A stretch of 64,000 nt of DNA from an uncultured Prevotellaceae bacterium (GTDB lineage Bacteria; Bacteroidota; Bacteroidia; Bacteroidales; Muribaculaceae). The stretch is from assembly GCA_947306175.1 (NCBI GenBank), contig CAMZFV010000001.1:124001-188000 (forward strand), written 5' to 3'. Positions within the stretch are counted from its first letter, which is position 1; each line of letters starts with the position of its first letter. Positions 25,905 to 34,335 of this stretch are shown here, in pieces. The translations under genes and the position numbers were made by a program. The notes beneath the pieces were generated by a model. The model worked only from the letters and a program-made list of their open reading frames with translations, was not told the DNA's origin and did no database searches.

Positions 25905-26687
25905 ATGAACAAAGTCGTTAGTAAAGAGCAGTTTTCTGCTAACGTGACGAAGCTTGTCGTTGAGGCTCCCCTCATCGCCAAGGCACGCCGCGCAGGTCAC
26001 TTTGTGATCGTACGCGCTGGCGAAAAAGGCGAACGCATTCCCTTGACCATCGCCGACAGCGACCCCAAGGCTGGCACCATCACGCTGGTTATCCAGAGTG
26101 TGGGTGATAGCACGCGCAAGATTTGTGCGCTGGAGCCGGGTGAGTTCCTGCATGACGTGGTAGGTCCTTTGGGCCAGGCCACACACATTGAGAAGTATGG
26201 CACCGTGCTGTGTGCCGGTGGAGGTGTGGGTACCGCTCCCCTACTCCCCATTATCCGTGCAATGAAGGAGGCTGGCAACCGCGTTATCAGCGTGCTGGCT
26301 GGCCGTAGCAAGGAACTGATTATCCTTGAGGATGAGGTGCGTGCATCGAGCGATGAGGTAATCATCATGACCGATGACGGCAGCTATGGCAACAAGGGCG
26401 TTGTCACTGTGGGTATGGAAGAGGTGCTCAAGCGTGAGCATGTGGATTACTGCGTGACCATCGGTCCCGCCATCATGATGAAGTTCTGTGCCCTGTTGAC
26501 CAAGAAGTATGAGGTGCCCACCGAGGCTTCGCTCAATGCCATCATGGTTGACGGTACGGGCATGTGCGGCGCTTGCCGCGTGACCGTGGGCGGCAAGACG
26601 CGCTTTGTGTGCGTCGAGGGTCCCGAGTTCAATGCCCATGAGATTGATTTTGACGAGTTGATGATGCGCTTGAAAGGAGCACAATAA
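25905..26687 (+). CDS. nfnA: NfnA-like subunit: FAD/NAD-binding ferredoxin-NADP+ oxidoreductase, alpha
   Basis: 260 residues. Ferredoxin-reductase-like FAD domain (1-100), NAD-binding domain with CAGGGVGTAPL (103-113), and a C-terminal 2Fe-2S motif with Asp216, Cys221, Cys224 and Cys236. This is the small subunit of the NADH-dependent reduced ferredoxin:NADP+ oxidoreductase; the same family is also annotated as sulfide dehydrogenase beta or PyrK-like. The large subunit gene follows 20 nt downstream, which supports the Nfn assignment. Confidence 0.88.
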   Translation: MNKVVSKEQFSANVTKLVVEAPLIAKARRAGHFVIVRAGEKGERIPLTIADSDPKAGTITLVIQSVGDSTRKICALEPGEFLHDVVGPLGQATHIEKYGTVLCAGGGVGTAPLLPIIRAMKEAGNRVISVLAGRSKELIILEDEVRASSDEVIIMTDDGSYGNKGVVTVGMEEVLKREHVDYCVTIGPAIMMKFCALLTKKYEVPTEASLNAIMVDGTGMCGACRVTVGGKTRFVCVEGPEFNAHEIDFDELMMRLKGAQ

Positions 26688-26707
26688 CTGATAAAAACTG
26701 AAATACA

Positions 26708-28168
26708 ATGGAACAGAATAATATGGATTCGCGTAACGAACAGTGGCGTATCGATTTGCGTAACGCCAAGACTCCTAAGGAGCGCACCGCCATCCCCCGT
26801 GTGGAGATGCCGCAACTCGACCCTAAATACCGCATCACCTGCAACGAGGAGGTAAATCAGGGCATCAGCGCTGAGCAGGCCGTTGTTGAGGCCAGCCGTT
26901 GCCTGGACTGTGCTAACCCCCAGTGTGTGACCGGTTGTCCCGTGAACATCAATATCCCTAAATTCATCAAGAACATCGAGCGTGGCGAGTTTGGCGAGGC
27001 TGCTGCAACCCTCAAGGAGACCAGCTCACTGCCCGCCGTGTGTGGCCGTGTGTGCCCGCAGGAAAAGCAGTGCGAGTCGCGTTGCATCCACACCAAGATG
27101 AAACACCCTGCTGTGGCTATCGGCTATCTGGAGCGCTTTGCCGCCGACTGGCAGCGTGACAACCTGCCGCAGGAGGTGCCTGCGATGGCACCTGCCAATG
27201 GCATTAAAGTTGCAGTTATCGGTAGCGGTCCTTCGGGATTGTCGTTTGCCGGTGACATGGCCAAGAAGGGCTTCAGCGTGACCGTCTTTGAGGCATTGCA
27301 CGAGATCGGTGGCGTGTTGAAGTATGGTATTCCCGAATTCCGTCTGCCCAACAGCATTGTAGACTACGAGATCGAGGGGTTGAGGAAAATGGGTGTTGAA
27401 TTTGTTAAGGACTGCCTTGTGGGCAAGACCATCAGCTACGAGGATCTGCACGAGATGGGCTTTAAGGGTGTGTTTGTCGGTTCTGGTGCCGGTTTCCCCC
27501 GCTTCATGAATATCCCCGGTGAGAACCTCAACGGTATCATGTCAAGTAACGAGTACCTGACCCGTATCAACCTGATGGAGGCTGGTCGTGGTGGTGACAC
27601 CCCCGTGCTGCGTGGCAAGACCATCGCTGTAATCGGTGGCGGTAATACCGCTATGGACTCGACCCGTACCGCCCTCCGTATGGGTACTGAGCGTGTTATT
27701 CTCATCTATCGCCGCAGCGAGGAGGAGATGCCTGCCCGTCGTGAGGAGGTTGGCCATGCCAAGGAAGAGGGCGTAGAGTTCAAGACCCTGCACAATCCCA
27801 TCGAGTATATCGGTGACGATACTGGCCGCGTGGTGGCTATGCGTGTACAGAAGATGGAACTTGGCGAGCCCGATGCTTCGGGTCGTCGCAGCCCTGTGCC
27901 CATCGAGGGTGCTATCGAGGAAATTCCCGTTGACCTGGTGATCGTGGCTGTCGGCGTTTCGCCCAACCAGCTCGTACCCCGCTCGATTCCCGGACTGGAT
28001 ATCAGCAAACGCAATACCATCGTGGTTAACGAGGAGACCATGCAGTCGTCGGTAGGCGACCTCTATGCCGGTGGTGACATCGTGCGTGGCGGCGCTACCG
28101 TAATCCTGGCCATGGGTGACGGCCGTCGTGCCGCCCTCAATATGGCCAAGGAACTGTTAGGAGAGTAA
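26708..28168 (+). CDS. nfnB: NfnB-like / GltA-type large subunit of ferredoxin-NADP+ oxidoreductase
   Basis: 486 residues. Two N-terminal 4Fe-4S clusters: Cys65, Cys68, Cys73, Cys77 and Cys112, Cys116, Cys122, Cys126. FAD-binding GSGPSGLSFAG near 173 and NADPH-binding IGGGNTAMDSTRTA in the middle. The family is often called NADPH-dependent glutamate synthase small chain or homotetrameric GltA. Pairing with an NfnA homologue and absence of a glutamate synthase large chain favour electron-bifurcating transhydrogenase activity (NADH and reduced ferredoxin with two NADP+). Confidence 0.88.
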   Translation: MEQNNMDSRNEQWRIDLRNAKTPKERTAIPRVEMPQLDPKYRITCNEEVNQGISAEQAVVEASRCLDCANPQCVTGCPVNINIPKFIKNIERGEFGEAAATLKETSSLPAVCGRVCPQEKQCESRCIHTKMKHPAVAIGYLERFAADWQRDNLPQEVPAMAPANGIKVAVIGSGPSGLSFAGDMAKKGFSVTVFEALHEIGGVLKYGIPEFRLPNSIVDYEIEGLRKMGVEFVKDCLVGKTISYEDLHEMGFKGVFVGSGAGFPRFMNIPGENLNGIMSSNEYLTRINLMEAGRGGDTPVLRGKTIAVIGGGNTAMDSTRTALRMGTERVILIYRRSEEEMPARREEVGHAKEEGVEFKTLHNPIEYIGDDTGRVVAMRVQKMELGEPDASGRRSPVPIEGAIEEIPVDLVIVAVGVSPNQLVPRSIPGLDISKRNTIVVNEETMQSSVGDLYAGGDIVRGGATVILAMGDGRRAALNMAKELLGE

Positions 28169-28192
28169 TCTATTAAGATAAAAACTATGACA

Positions 28193-28233
28193 AATGGGAA
28201 GCAGTCTTTCGGGGCTGTTTCCCATTCTTTATT
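28193..28233 (+). terminator. Rho-independent terminator after nfnB
   Basis: Stem AATGGGAAGCAG (28193-28204) with CTGTTTCCCATT (28215-28226), twelve pairs with one G-U, 10-nt loop, followed by CTTTATTT. Confidence 0.85.
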
Positions 28234-28575
28234 TCACTCGGGATAAGCGATATAAGCTTTACGATGATAGTCAAGCGAAGGATTAGGGTGATAGGCGTGT
28301 GGAGGGAGCTGACGTGTTGTCATGTTTGTGTTGTGGTGTACTGTCTTTTCCATATTAATACTTGATTAATAAAACACTTATTACTTTCTCTTTTTCAGGG
28401 GGTTAAAATATAACCATTACGACTTTTGTCATGAATTTATAATCTATCTGTTTTTTGAAGAGGCAATCTGTGTGCCAAACAGTGATGATTTGCAAAATAT
28501 TGCTAAAAACGGTAGTCGGGTGAAATAAAAACTGCGCTTTTCATTTTGTTCTGTCCATGACATGCACTACCGTTG
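28234..28575. other. Intergenic stretch without recognised content
   Basis: About 340 nt between the nfnB terminator and the palindromes of the next promoter. I see no gene, RNA or clear repeat in it. Confidence 0.6.
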
Positions 28576-28642
28576 ACCTTCGGTCGAAGGTAGGCTGCGT
28601 CTCGGGAATGTCAAAGAAACTTTGGTTTTTCTTTGGCATTCC
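28576..28642. promoter_or_regulatory. Two inverted repeats overlapping a promoter (operator candidates)
   Basis: First: ACCTTCG (28576-28582) and CGAAGGT (28585-28591), seven perfect pairs. Second: 15-bp arms 28605-28619 (GGAATGTCAAAGAAA) and 28628-28642 (TTTCTTTGGCATTCC) with one G-U pair and an 8-nt loop. The right arm of the second contains the -33 TTTG of the next gene. Confidence 0.7.
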
Positions 28643-28663
28643 GCTCGACTTGCACTACCTTTG
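28632..28663 (+). promoter_or_regulatory. Complete Bacteroidetes promoter for the six-hairpin lipoprotein
   Basis: -33 TTTG (28632-28635), 20-nt spacer, -7 TACCTTTG (28656-28663). The ATG is at 28670, only 6 nt after the -7 box, so the mRNA should be nearly leaderless. Confidence 0.8.
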
Positions 28664-28669
28664 CAGTGA

Positions 28670-30835
28670 ATGAAGCAAAATAGGACGCAAAACATTGCCC
28701 TGTTGCTTGCGGCGCTAGTCGTGAGCAGTATTTTGTTGTGTGGTTGTGGAGGCCGCAGCGAGATGAGCAACCGCGTGATTGTCCAGAACGAGACGTTTAC
28801 CCTGACGGGTGACAGCGTGATTGAGGACACGGTGTTTGCGGTTGCTGTGAAGCCTGACCGCATCGAGACCAACATCACGATGAGCCGCCTTGACAGCCTT
28901 TACGGGCATGTTGACCCCGATCAGGTGCAGTTCACGCATGGCCGCCCGTGGCGCAAGCGTCAGCAATCGCCGTCGATGATGCCCGAATACCATAGCGAGC
29001 AACCCCTTGTTGATGCCCTGTATAATATGTCGGCCGAGTGTATTGTGGATGCCATCGACGGTCATGGCCGTTTCAATGGTTCACATAACATCAGCCGTCT
29101 GTATTGCTCCATTTACCTGTCGCTGGCGGCGCTCAAGCCTCACCAGTCGATGGCCACCCTTCGTACCCTTGTTGACCGTGACAGTATCATCATGCAGCGC
29201 GAAGGCCAGTGGCCCGTGGTGAGCGACCACATCGGCTGGGCAACGGCGGCATGGGAAGTCTATAAGACCACGGGCGACCGCCAGTGGCTAGCCTTCAGTA
29301 AACACGTGATTGAGAAAACGCTCAGCATCAACAGCAGGGTGCTGGTAGATAACTACACAGGTTTGACACATGGCGCTGGATACACCACCTCTAAACCCCT
29401 GGGTGTAAGGCGCATGACTTGGATGGGCTATAATGACCTGTTTGCCTGCATGTCGCTGGGCAACAACATCTTGACTGCCCGCGCATGGTCTATCTTGAGC
29501 GATATGTGCGACGAGTTGGGCATCGAGAATTCCTACGATCAGGAGGCTCAACATCTCAAGGATGCCATCAACCAGTACTTGTGGAACGAGGACCAGGCTT
29601 TCTACAGCTCTTTTCTCTATGGTATGGCATTCCCCCACCAATCTCCCACAACTGACAACACATCCCAGGCGATGAGCGTCCTGTGGGGCATCGCTGATGA
29701 TGAACGGGCCGAAAACCTCATTGCCCATACCCCAGTGAGTGACAAAGGTGTGAATGTCACCTACCCTGCCAATAACCAGTTGGAGCCCTATTTTGCCAAT
29801 GCCTCGTGGGCAACAACCCAAGCCTTATGGAATCTTGCAGCCGCCTGGGTGGGCAACGAGAATGCCCTGCGACGTGGTCTGGGCGCTTTGTACCGTGCCC
29901 AAGCCTTTTACCAGTCGCGCGACATACATATCAAGAATGTCAACATTGACCAATTGGGCACCAGTGCCAGTAATGTGGCTATGATTCTGCGTGTGCTGCT
30001 GGGTATGGATTTCAAGAACGAGGGCATCGAGTTTGCCCCGTTGGTTCCTGCAGGTATGCCAGGCACCAAGACCCTCAAGGGTCTGAATTACCGAAAGGCA
30101 GTCTTAGATTTCACTATAGAAGGTACAGGAGGAGAAATTGTCTCAATCACCGACAATGGCGAGGCGCTGGAGAGTGCTTTCCTGCACCGTGACGTCGAGG
30201 GTCGTCACCACATTGTCATTACTGTCAAGCCGGGCAACCGTAAGAGCCAAAAAGTGACAATTCATAACGACGAGGCAGTGCTGCCGCTCACGTCCACTGT
30301 TGTCTGGGCGGGTGACACGGGCCATATCGTGGACTTCATTCCAGGTACACCCTATCGTATCTCCACCAATGGAGAATTGTCACAGCTGAACGACTCGGTG
30401 TTTGTTCTGCCCGAGACCGAAGGATATGCTGAGTTCTCGGTCGAAGTGGCTGGGAAATACGGCAACGGCTTCATGTCGAAGCCTTTATACCGTTTTGGCC
30501 TCACCCCTCAGATGGCCTTCTTCCCTGAGCAAACCGACGGAGATTCAACCACGATCACCGTGCGTGTGGCACGCGGTGGCGATTATCTGCTTGACGTGGG
30601 CTATCATCCCACTGGTACGCTCGACGTGCGCAGTGTCAGTGCCAATGACCACCCGATGGGCACGCTGGTAATGGCTAAGGGCAACAACGTTGACGAAAAA
30701 GAAGTGCTCTATAGCAGTATGCTTCATGTGAAATTGCTGAAAGGCGAGAACCATATCCGCTTTGACCAGATCAGGCTACCCAAGTCCTTTACTCAATGCA
30801 CACCTGTGCATGTGAGAATCATCAGCCTTGAATAA
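28670..30835 (+). CDS. Lipoprotein with six-hairpin (alpha/alpha toroid) glycosidase-like domain
   Basis: 721 residues. A signal peptide with lipobox-like LCGC places the lipidated Cys at residue 26. Residues about 100-460 have the repeating helical-hairpin pattern of six-hairpin glycosidases (YCSIYLSLAALKPH, HIGWATAAWEVYKTTGDRQW, MTWMGYNDLFACMSLGNN, ASWATTQALWNLAAAWVGNENA), and the C-terminal 250 residues look like beta-sandwich domains. Proteins of this type act on alpha-linked or uronic glycans at the cell surface or in the periplasm, but I cannot assign a GH family or catalytic acids. The tricorn-like protease gene follows 44 nt downstream. Confidence 0.75.
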   Translation: MKQNRTQNIALLLAALVVSSILLCGCGGRSEMSNRVIVQNETFTLTGDSVIEDTVFAVAVKPDRIETNITMSRLDSLYGHVDPDQVQFTHGRPWRKRQQSPSMMPEYHSEQPLVDALYNMSAECIVDAIDGHGRFNGSHNISRLYCSIYLSLAALKPHQSMATLRTLVDRDSIIMQREGQWPVVSDHIGWATAAWEVYKTTGDRQWLAFSKHVIEKTLSINSRVLVDNYTGLTHGAGYTTSKPLGVRRMTWMGYNDLFACMSLGNNILTARAWSILSDMCDELGIENSYDQEAQHLKDAINQYLWNEDQAFYSSFLYGMAFPHQSPTTDNTSQAMSVLWGIADDERAENLIAHTPVSDKGVNVTYPANNQLEPYFANASWATTQALWNLAAAWVGNENALRRGLGALYRAQAFYQSRDIHIKNVNIDQLGTSASNVAMILRVLLGMDFKNEGIEFAPLVPAGMPGTKTLKGLNYRKAVLDFTIEGTGGEIVSITDNGEALESAFLHRDVEGRHHIVITVKPGNRKSQKVTIHNDEAVLPLTSTVVWAGDTGHIVDFIPGTPYRISTNGELSQLNDSVFVLPETEGYAEFSVEVAGKYGNGFMSKPLYRFGLTPQMAFFPEQTDGDSTTITVRVARGGDYLLDVGYHPTGTLDVRSVSANDHPMGTLVMAKGNNVDEKEVLYSSMLHVKLLKGENHIRFDQIRLPKSFTQCTPVHVRIISLE

Positions 30836-30879
30836 CTAAAAACTGACAACTGAAAACTTATTATAATCTATTCAAGAAA

Positions 30880-33800
30880 ATGAAAGGTAAAATTCTATTG
30901 ATGGCGGCGTTGGCCGCAACAGCATTGACCAGCCAGGCCGATGAAGGACGCTTGTTGCGTTTTCCTGGCACCAATGGTCAGGAGGTGGCATTCAGTTATG
31001 CCGGTGACATCTACACGGTGCCCATCACGGGTGGCACGGCACGAAAACTCACTTCCCACAATGGTTATGAGGCTTTTGCCCGCTATAGTCCTGACGGGCA
31101 GACTATCGCCTTTACAGGCCAGTATGATGGCAATACCGAGGTTTATACCATGCCCTCACAAGGTGGTGAGCCCAAGCGTATCACCTTCACGGCCTCCAAT
31201 CCCCGTGACGACTGGGGAGACCGCATGGGTCCCAACAACATCGTCATGACGTGGACCCCTGACGGCAAGGGCGTGATTTACCGTAACCGCATCAGCGACA
31301 GCTTTGACGGCAAACTGTGGTGTGCCCCCATCGACGGCAGCATGTCACAGCAGTTGCCGTTGCCCGAGGGCGGTTTCTGCTCCTACAATGCTGACGGCAC
31401 CAAGATGGCCTACAACCGTGTGTTCCGCGAGTTCCGCACGTGGAAATACTACAGGGGCGGTATGGCCGATGACATTTGGATTTATGACACCCAGGCCAAG
31501 ACGGTGACCAACATCACCAACAACATTGCCCAGGACATCGACCCGATGTGGATTGGCGACGAGATTTACTTTATGAGTGACCGCGACAACCGCATGAACA
31601 TCTTTGTCTATAACACCCGCACAGGCTCGACCCAGAAGGTGACCGAGTTCACCGAGTATGACGTGAAGTTTGCCAACTGCGGTGGCGGCAAGATTGTGTT
31701 TGAGAACGGCGGCTACCTCTATGTGCTCGACCCCAAGACCAAGCGCAGCGAGAAGATTACCGTTTATCTCAACAGCGAGAACAACTTTGCCCGCGAGGAG
31801 CAACGCAAGGTCAAGGACGACCTGCGTGGCGGTAGCCTGGCACCTGACGGCAACCGCATTGCCATCAGCGCCCGTGGTGAGGTCTTTGACGTGCCTGCCA
31901 AGCATGGTGTGACCCGCAACATCACCCACACCCCTGGTGTGCATGAGCGCAATGCCTCATGGAGCCCCGACGGCAAGAACATTGCCTACATCAGCGACCA
32001 GACGGGCGAGACCGAGATTTGGATGCGCCCCGTGGATAGCGACAAGGCCATCCAGCTGACCAAGGACAATGACACTTACATCCGTGACTTTGAATGGAGC
32101 CCTGACGGCAGCCAGATCGTCTATACCGACCGCAAGAACCGCATGATTCTGCTCAATGTCAAGACCCAAGCCAAGCAGGTATTGCTGACCGACGAGATGG
32201 GTGAAATCCCCACCCCGAGTTTTTCACCCGACGGCAAGTGGCTGACCTATTACCGCCAGGGAACCAACGAGTACAGTGTGGTTTACCTTTACAACATTGC
32301 CGAGCGCAAGGAATACCCCGTGACCGACCGCTGGTATGACAGCAATTCGCCCCAATTCAGCAGCGACGGCAAATACCTGATTTTTGCTTCGGCCCGTGAT
32401 TTCAATCCCATCTACAGTAACATCGAGTGGAACTTTGCCTACCGTGAGATGGAGGGCATCTACCTCGTGATGCTGGCTAAGGACACCCCCTCGCCCTTCC
32501 TTCCCAAGGACGACCAGGTGAAGGCTGGTGAAGACAAGCCCAAGGATGCTCCTAAGGACGCTCCCAAGGATAAGAAAGGCAAGGGTAAGCCCCAAGTAGA
32601 TGACAAAGCCATGCGCATCGACATCGACGGCATCGCCGACCGTATCGTCAAGGTGCCCATCGGCACGGGCAGTTATGGAGGCTTTGTGTGTGACGGCAGT
32701 CACTTGTGGTATAGCGGACGCGGCAGTGTGCGCGTGTTTGACTTTGCCGAGCAGAAAGATGAAGTTGTGGCCGAACGCGCCAGGATGTTCCCATCGGCCG
32801 ACATGAAAACCGCCGCTTTCCTGAAGGGTGAGAACCTCTACATCGCACCCCTGTCACCCCGCAAGGCCGACTTGAGCGAACCCGTTAATCTCGACGACAT
32901 GATTGCCACGGTCAACTATGACCAGGAGTGGGAACAGATTTTCAATGAGGCTTGGCGTGCCTACCGTGACGGCTTCTATGTGGAGAATATGCACGGCGTC
33001 GATTGGCAGGCGATGCATGACAAGTATGCCGCCCTGCTGCCCTACGTCAAGAACCGCCTGGATTTGACTTACGTTATTGGCGGCATGATCAGCGAGCTGG
33101 CTGTGGGACACGCCTATGTTGACGGTGGTGACCACATCCAGGCCGACCAGCACAACATCGGTATGCTGGGCGCCGAACTGGAAAAGGCCGCAAACGGCTA
33201 TAAGATCACCAAGATCCTGCGTGGTGCGCCTGACCGTGAGGAGCTGCGCTCGCCGTTGCTGGAGCCTGGCATGAACATCAAGGAGGGCGATGTCATCACC
33301 GCTGTCGATGGTGTGAGCACCGCCGACGTGGCCAACGTCTATACCCTGTTGCGTGACAAGGCCGGTGTGATGACCGAGCTGACCCTGAACGGTAACCGCA
33401 AGGTCGTTGTCAAGCCCATCCAGGACGAATATCCCCTGTATCACCATGAGTGGGTACAGCACAACATCGACTACGTGAGCGAGAAGACCGGTGGCCGTGT
33501 GGGCTATATCTACATTCCCGACATGGGTCCCGAGGGATTGCGTGAGTTCTCGCGTTACTTCTTCGCCCAGACCGACAAAGAGGCCCTTATCGTGGACGAC
33601 CGTGGCAATGGCGGCGGCAACATCTCCCCGATGGTTATCGAGCGCCTGCTGCGTCAGCCCTACCGCCTGACCATGTTCCGTGGCAGCAACTACAACGGCA
33701 CCATTCCCGAGCGTACCGTTGTCGGCCCCAAGGTGTTGCTGGTCAACAAGTACAGCGCCAGCGACGGTGACCTCTTCCCCTGGAGTTTCAAGGAGAACAA

Positions 33801-34110
33801 GATCGGTCCCGTGATTGGTACTCGTTCGTGGGGTGGCATTGTGGGCATCAGCGGTTCCCTACCCTACATGGATGGTACCGACATCCGCGTGCCTTTCTTC
33901 ACCAACTATGACACCCGTGGCAACTGGATTGTCGAGAATCACGGTGTTGACCCCGACATTCTTATCGACAACGACCCTGTGATGGAGTTCAATGGCATTG
34001 ACCAGCAGCTTGACAAGGCCATCGAGGTCATCCTCGACCTGCTCAAGGACCGCCAGCCTCTGCCCAAGACTCCCGCACCTCGCACCATGCATGACCTGGG
34101 CGTCGATTAA
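30880..34110 (+). CDS. Exported tricorn-type S41 peptidase
   Basis: 1076 residues with signal peptide MKGKILLMAALAATALTSQA. Two beta-propeller regions (WD/PD40 blades such as ARYSPDGQTIAFTG and ASWSPDGKNIAYIS) come first, then a Lys/Pro/Asp-rich linker (about 548-580), a second propeller part, the C1 domain, a PDZ domain (about 770-850) and the S41 core. Candidate catalytic residues by analogy to archaeal tricorn: His744 (GHAYV), Ser961 (KYSASDGD) and Glu1019 (WIVENHGVDPD), almost the same spacing as tricorn. Tricorn degrades oligopeptides; this exported version probably does so in the periplasm. Confidence 0.92.
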   Translation: MKGKILLMAALAATALTSQADEGRLLRFPGTNGQEVAFSYAGDIYTVPITGGTARKLTSHNGYEAFARYSPDGQTIAFTGQYDGNTEVYTMPSQGGEPKRITFTASNPRDDWGDRMGPNNIVMTWTPDGKGVIYRNRISDSFDGKLWCAPIDGSMSQQLPLPEGGFCSYNADGTKMAYNRVFREFRTWKYYRGGMADDIWIYDTQAKTVTNITNNIAQDIDPMWIGDEIYFMSDRDNRMNIFVYNTRTGSTQKVTEFTEYDVKFANCGGGKIVFENGGYLYVLDPKTKRSEKITVYLNSENNFAREEQRKVKDDLRGGSLAPDGNRIAISARGEVFDVPAKHGVTRNITHTPGVHERNASWSPDGKNIAYISDQTGETEIWMRPVDSDKAIQLTKDNDTYIRDFEWSPDGSQIVYTDRKNRMILLNVKTQAKQVLLTDEMGEIPTPSFSPDGKWLTYYRQGTNEYSVVYLYNIAERKEYPVTDRWYDSNSPQFSSDGKYLIFASARDFNPIYSNIEWNFAYREMEGIYLVMLAKDTPSPFLPKDDQVKAGEDKPKDAPKDAPKDKKGKGKPQVDDKAMRIDIDGIADRIVKVPIGTGSYGGFVCDGSHLWYSGRGSVRVFDFAEQKDEVVAERARMFPSADMKTAAFLKGENLYIAPLSPRKADLSEPVNLDDMIATVNYDQEWEQIFNEAWRAYRDGFYVENMHGVDWQAMHDKYAALLPYVKNRLDLTYVIGGMISELAVGHAYVDGGDHIQADQHNIGMLGAELEKAANGYKITKILRGAPDREELRSPLLEPGMNIKEGDVITAVDGVSTADVANVYTLLRDKAGVMTELTLNGNRKVVVKPIQDEYPLYHHEWVQHNIDYVSEKTGGRVGYIYIPDMGPEGLREFSRYFFAQTDKEALIVDDRGNGGGNISPMVIERLLRQPYRLTMFRGSNYNGTIPERTVVGPKVLLVNKYSASDGDLFPWSFKENKIGPVIGTRSWGGIVGISGSLPYMDGTDIRVPFFTNYDTRGNWIVENHGVDPDILIDNDPVMEFNGIDQQLDKAIEVILDLLKDRQPLPKTPAPRTMHDLGVD

Positions 34111-34143
34111 ATTAGGCTTTAGGCTTTAGGTATTAGGCATTAG
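34111..34143. repeat. TTAGGC-type intergenic repeat after the tricorn gene
   Basis: Degenerate tandem units of TTAGGCTTTAGG / TTAGGCATTAGG starting at the stop codon, directly followed by the GGCATCCGC hairpin at 34144. Confidence 0.75.
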
Positions 34144-34183
34144 GTGGCATCCGCATTCCAATCAAGGGGAGTGCGGATGCCAC
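34144..34183. repeat. GGCATCCGC hairpin
   Basis: GTGGCATCCGCA (34144-34155) pairs perfectly with TGCGGATGCCAC (34172-34183). The stem extends inward to 16 pairs with one G-U, leaving an 8-nt loop. No T tract follows. The core GGCATCCGC is shared with 8325, 35530 and 55391. Confidence 0.9.
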
Positions 34184-34311
34184 TATTCAGTTTGATTTGT
34201 TTGTTTTATATATATAAGGCAAACAAAACAAACATAGTTGGATTTGATGATATTTTAAGCAAAAATAATGTTTATGTAGTCCAACGTTGTTCTAGTTGTT
34301 TGAAAAATATG

Positions 34312-34319
34312 TATCTTTG
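34312..34319 (+). promoter_or_regulatory. -7 box for dxr
   Basis: TATCTTTG ending 10 nt before ATG 34330 and 16 nt before ATG 34336, which excludes the open frame upstream of 34320 as coding and predicts a very short leader. Confidence 0.65.
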
Positions 34320-34335
34320 CAAGTTTGAAATGAGT

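Noticed and set aside
34144..34335. Upstream extension of the dxr frame
   Set aside because: The extension would be encoded by a GGCATCCGC hairpin and contains the -7 box at 34312-34319, so it is not translated.
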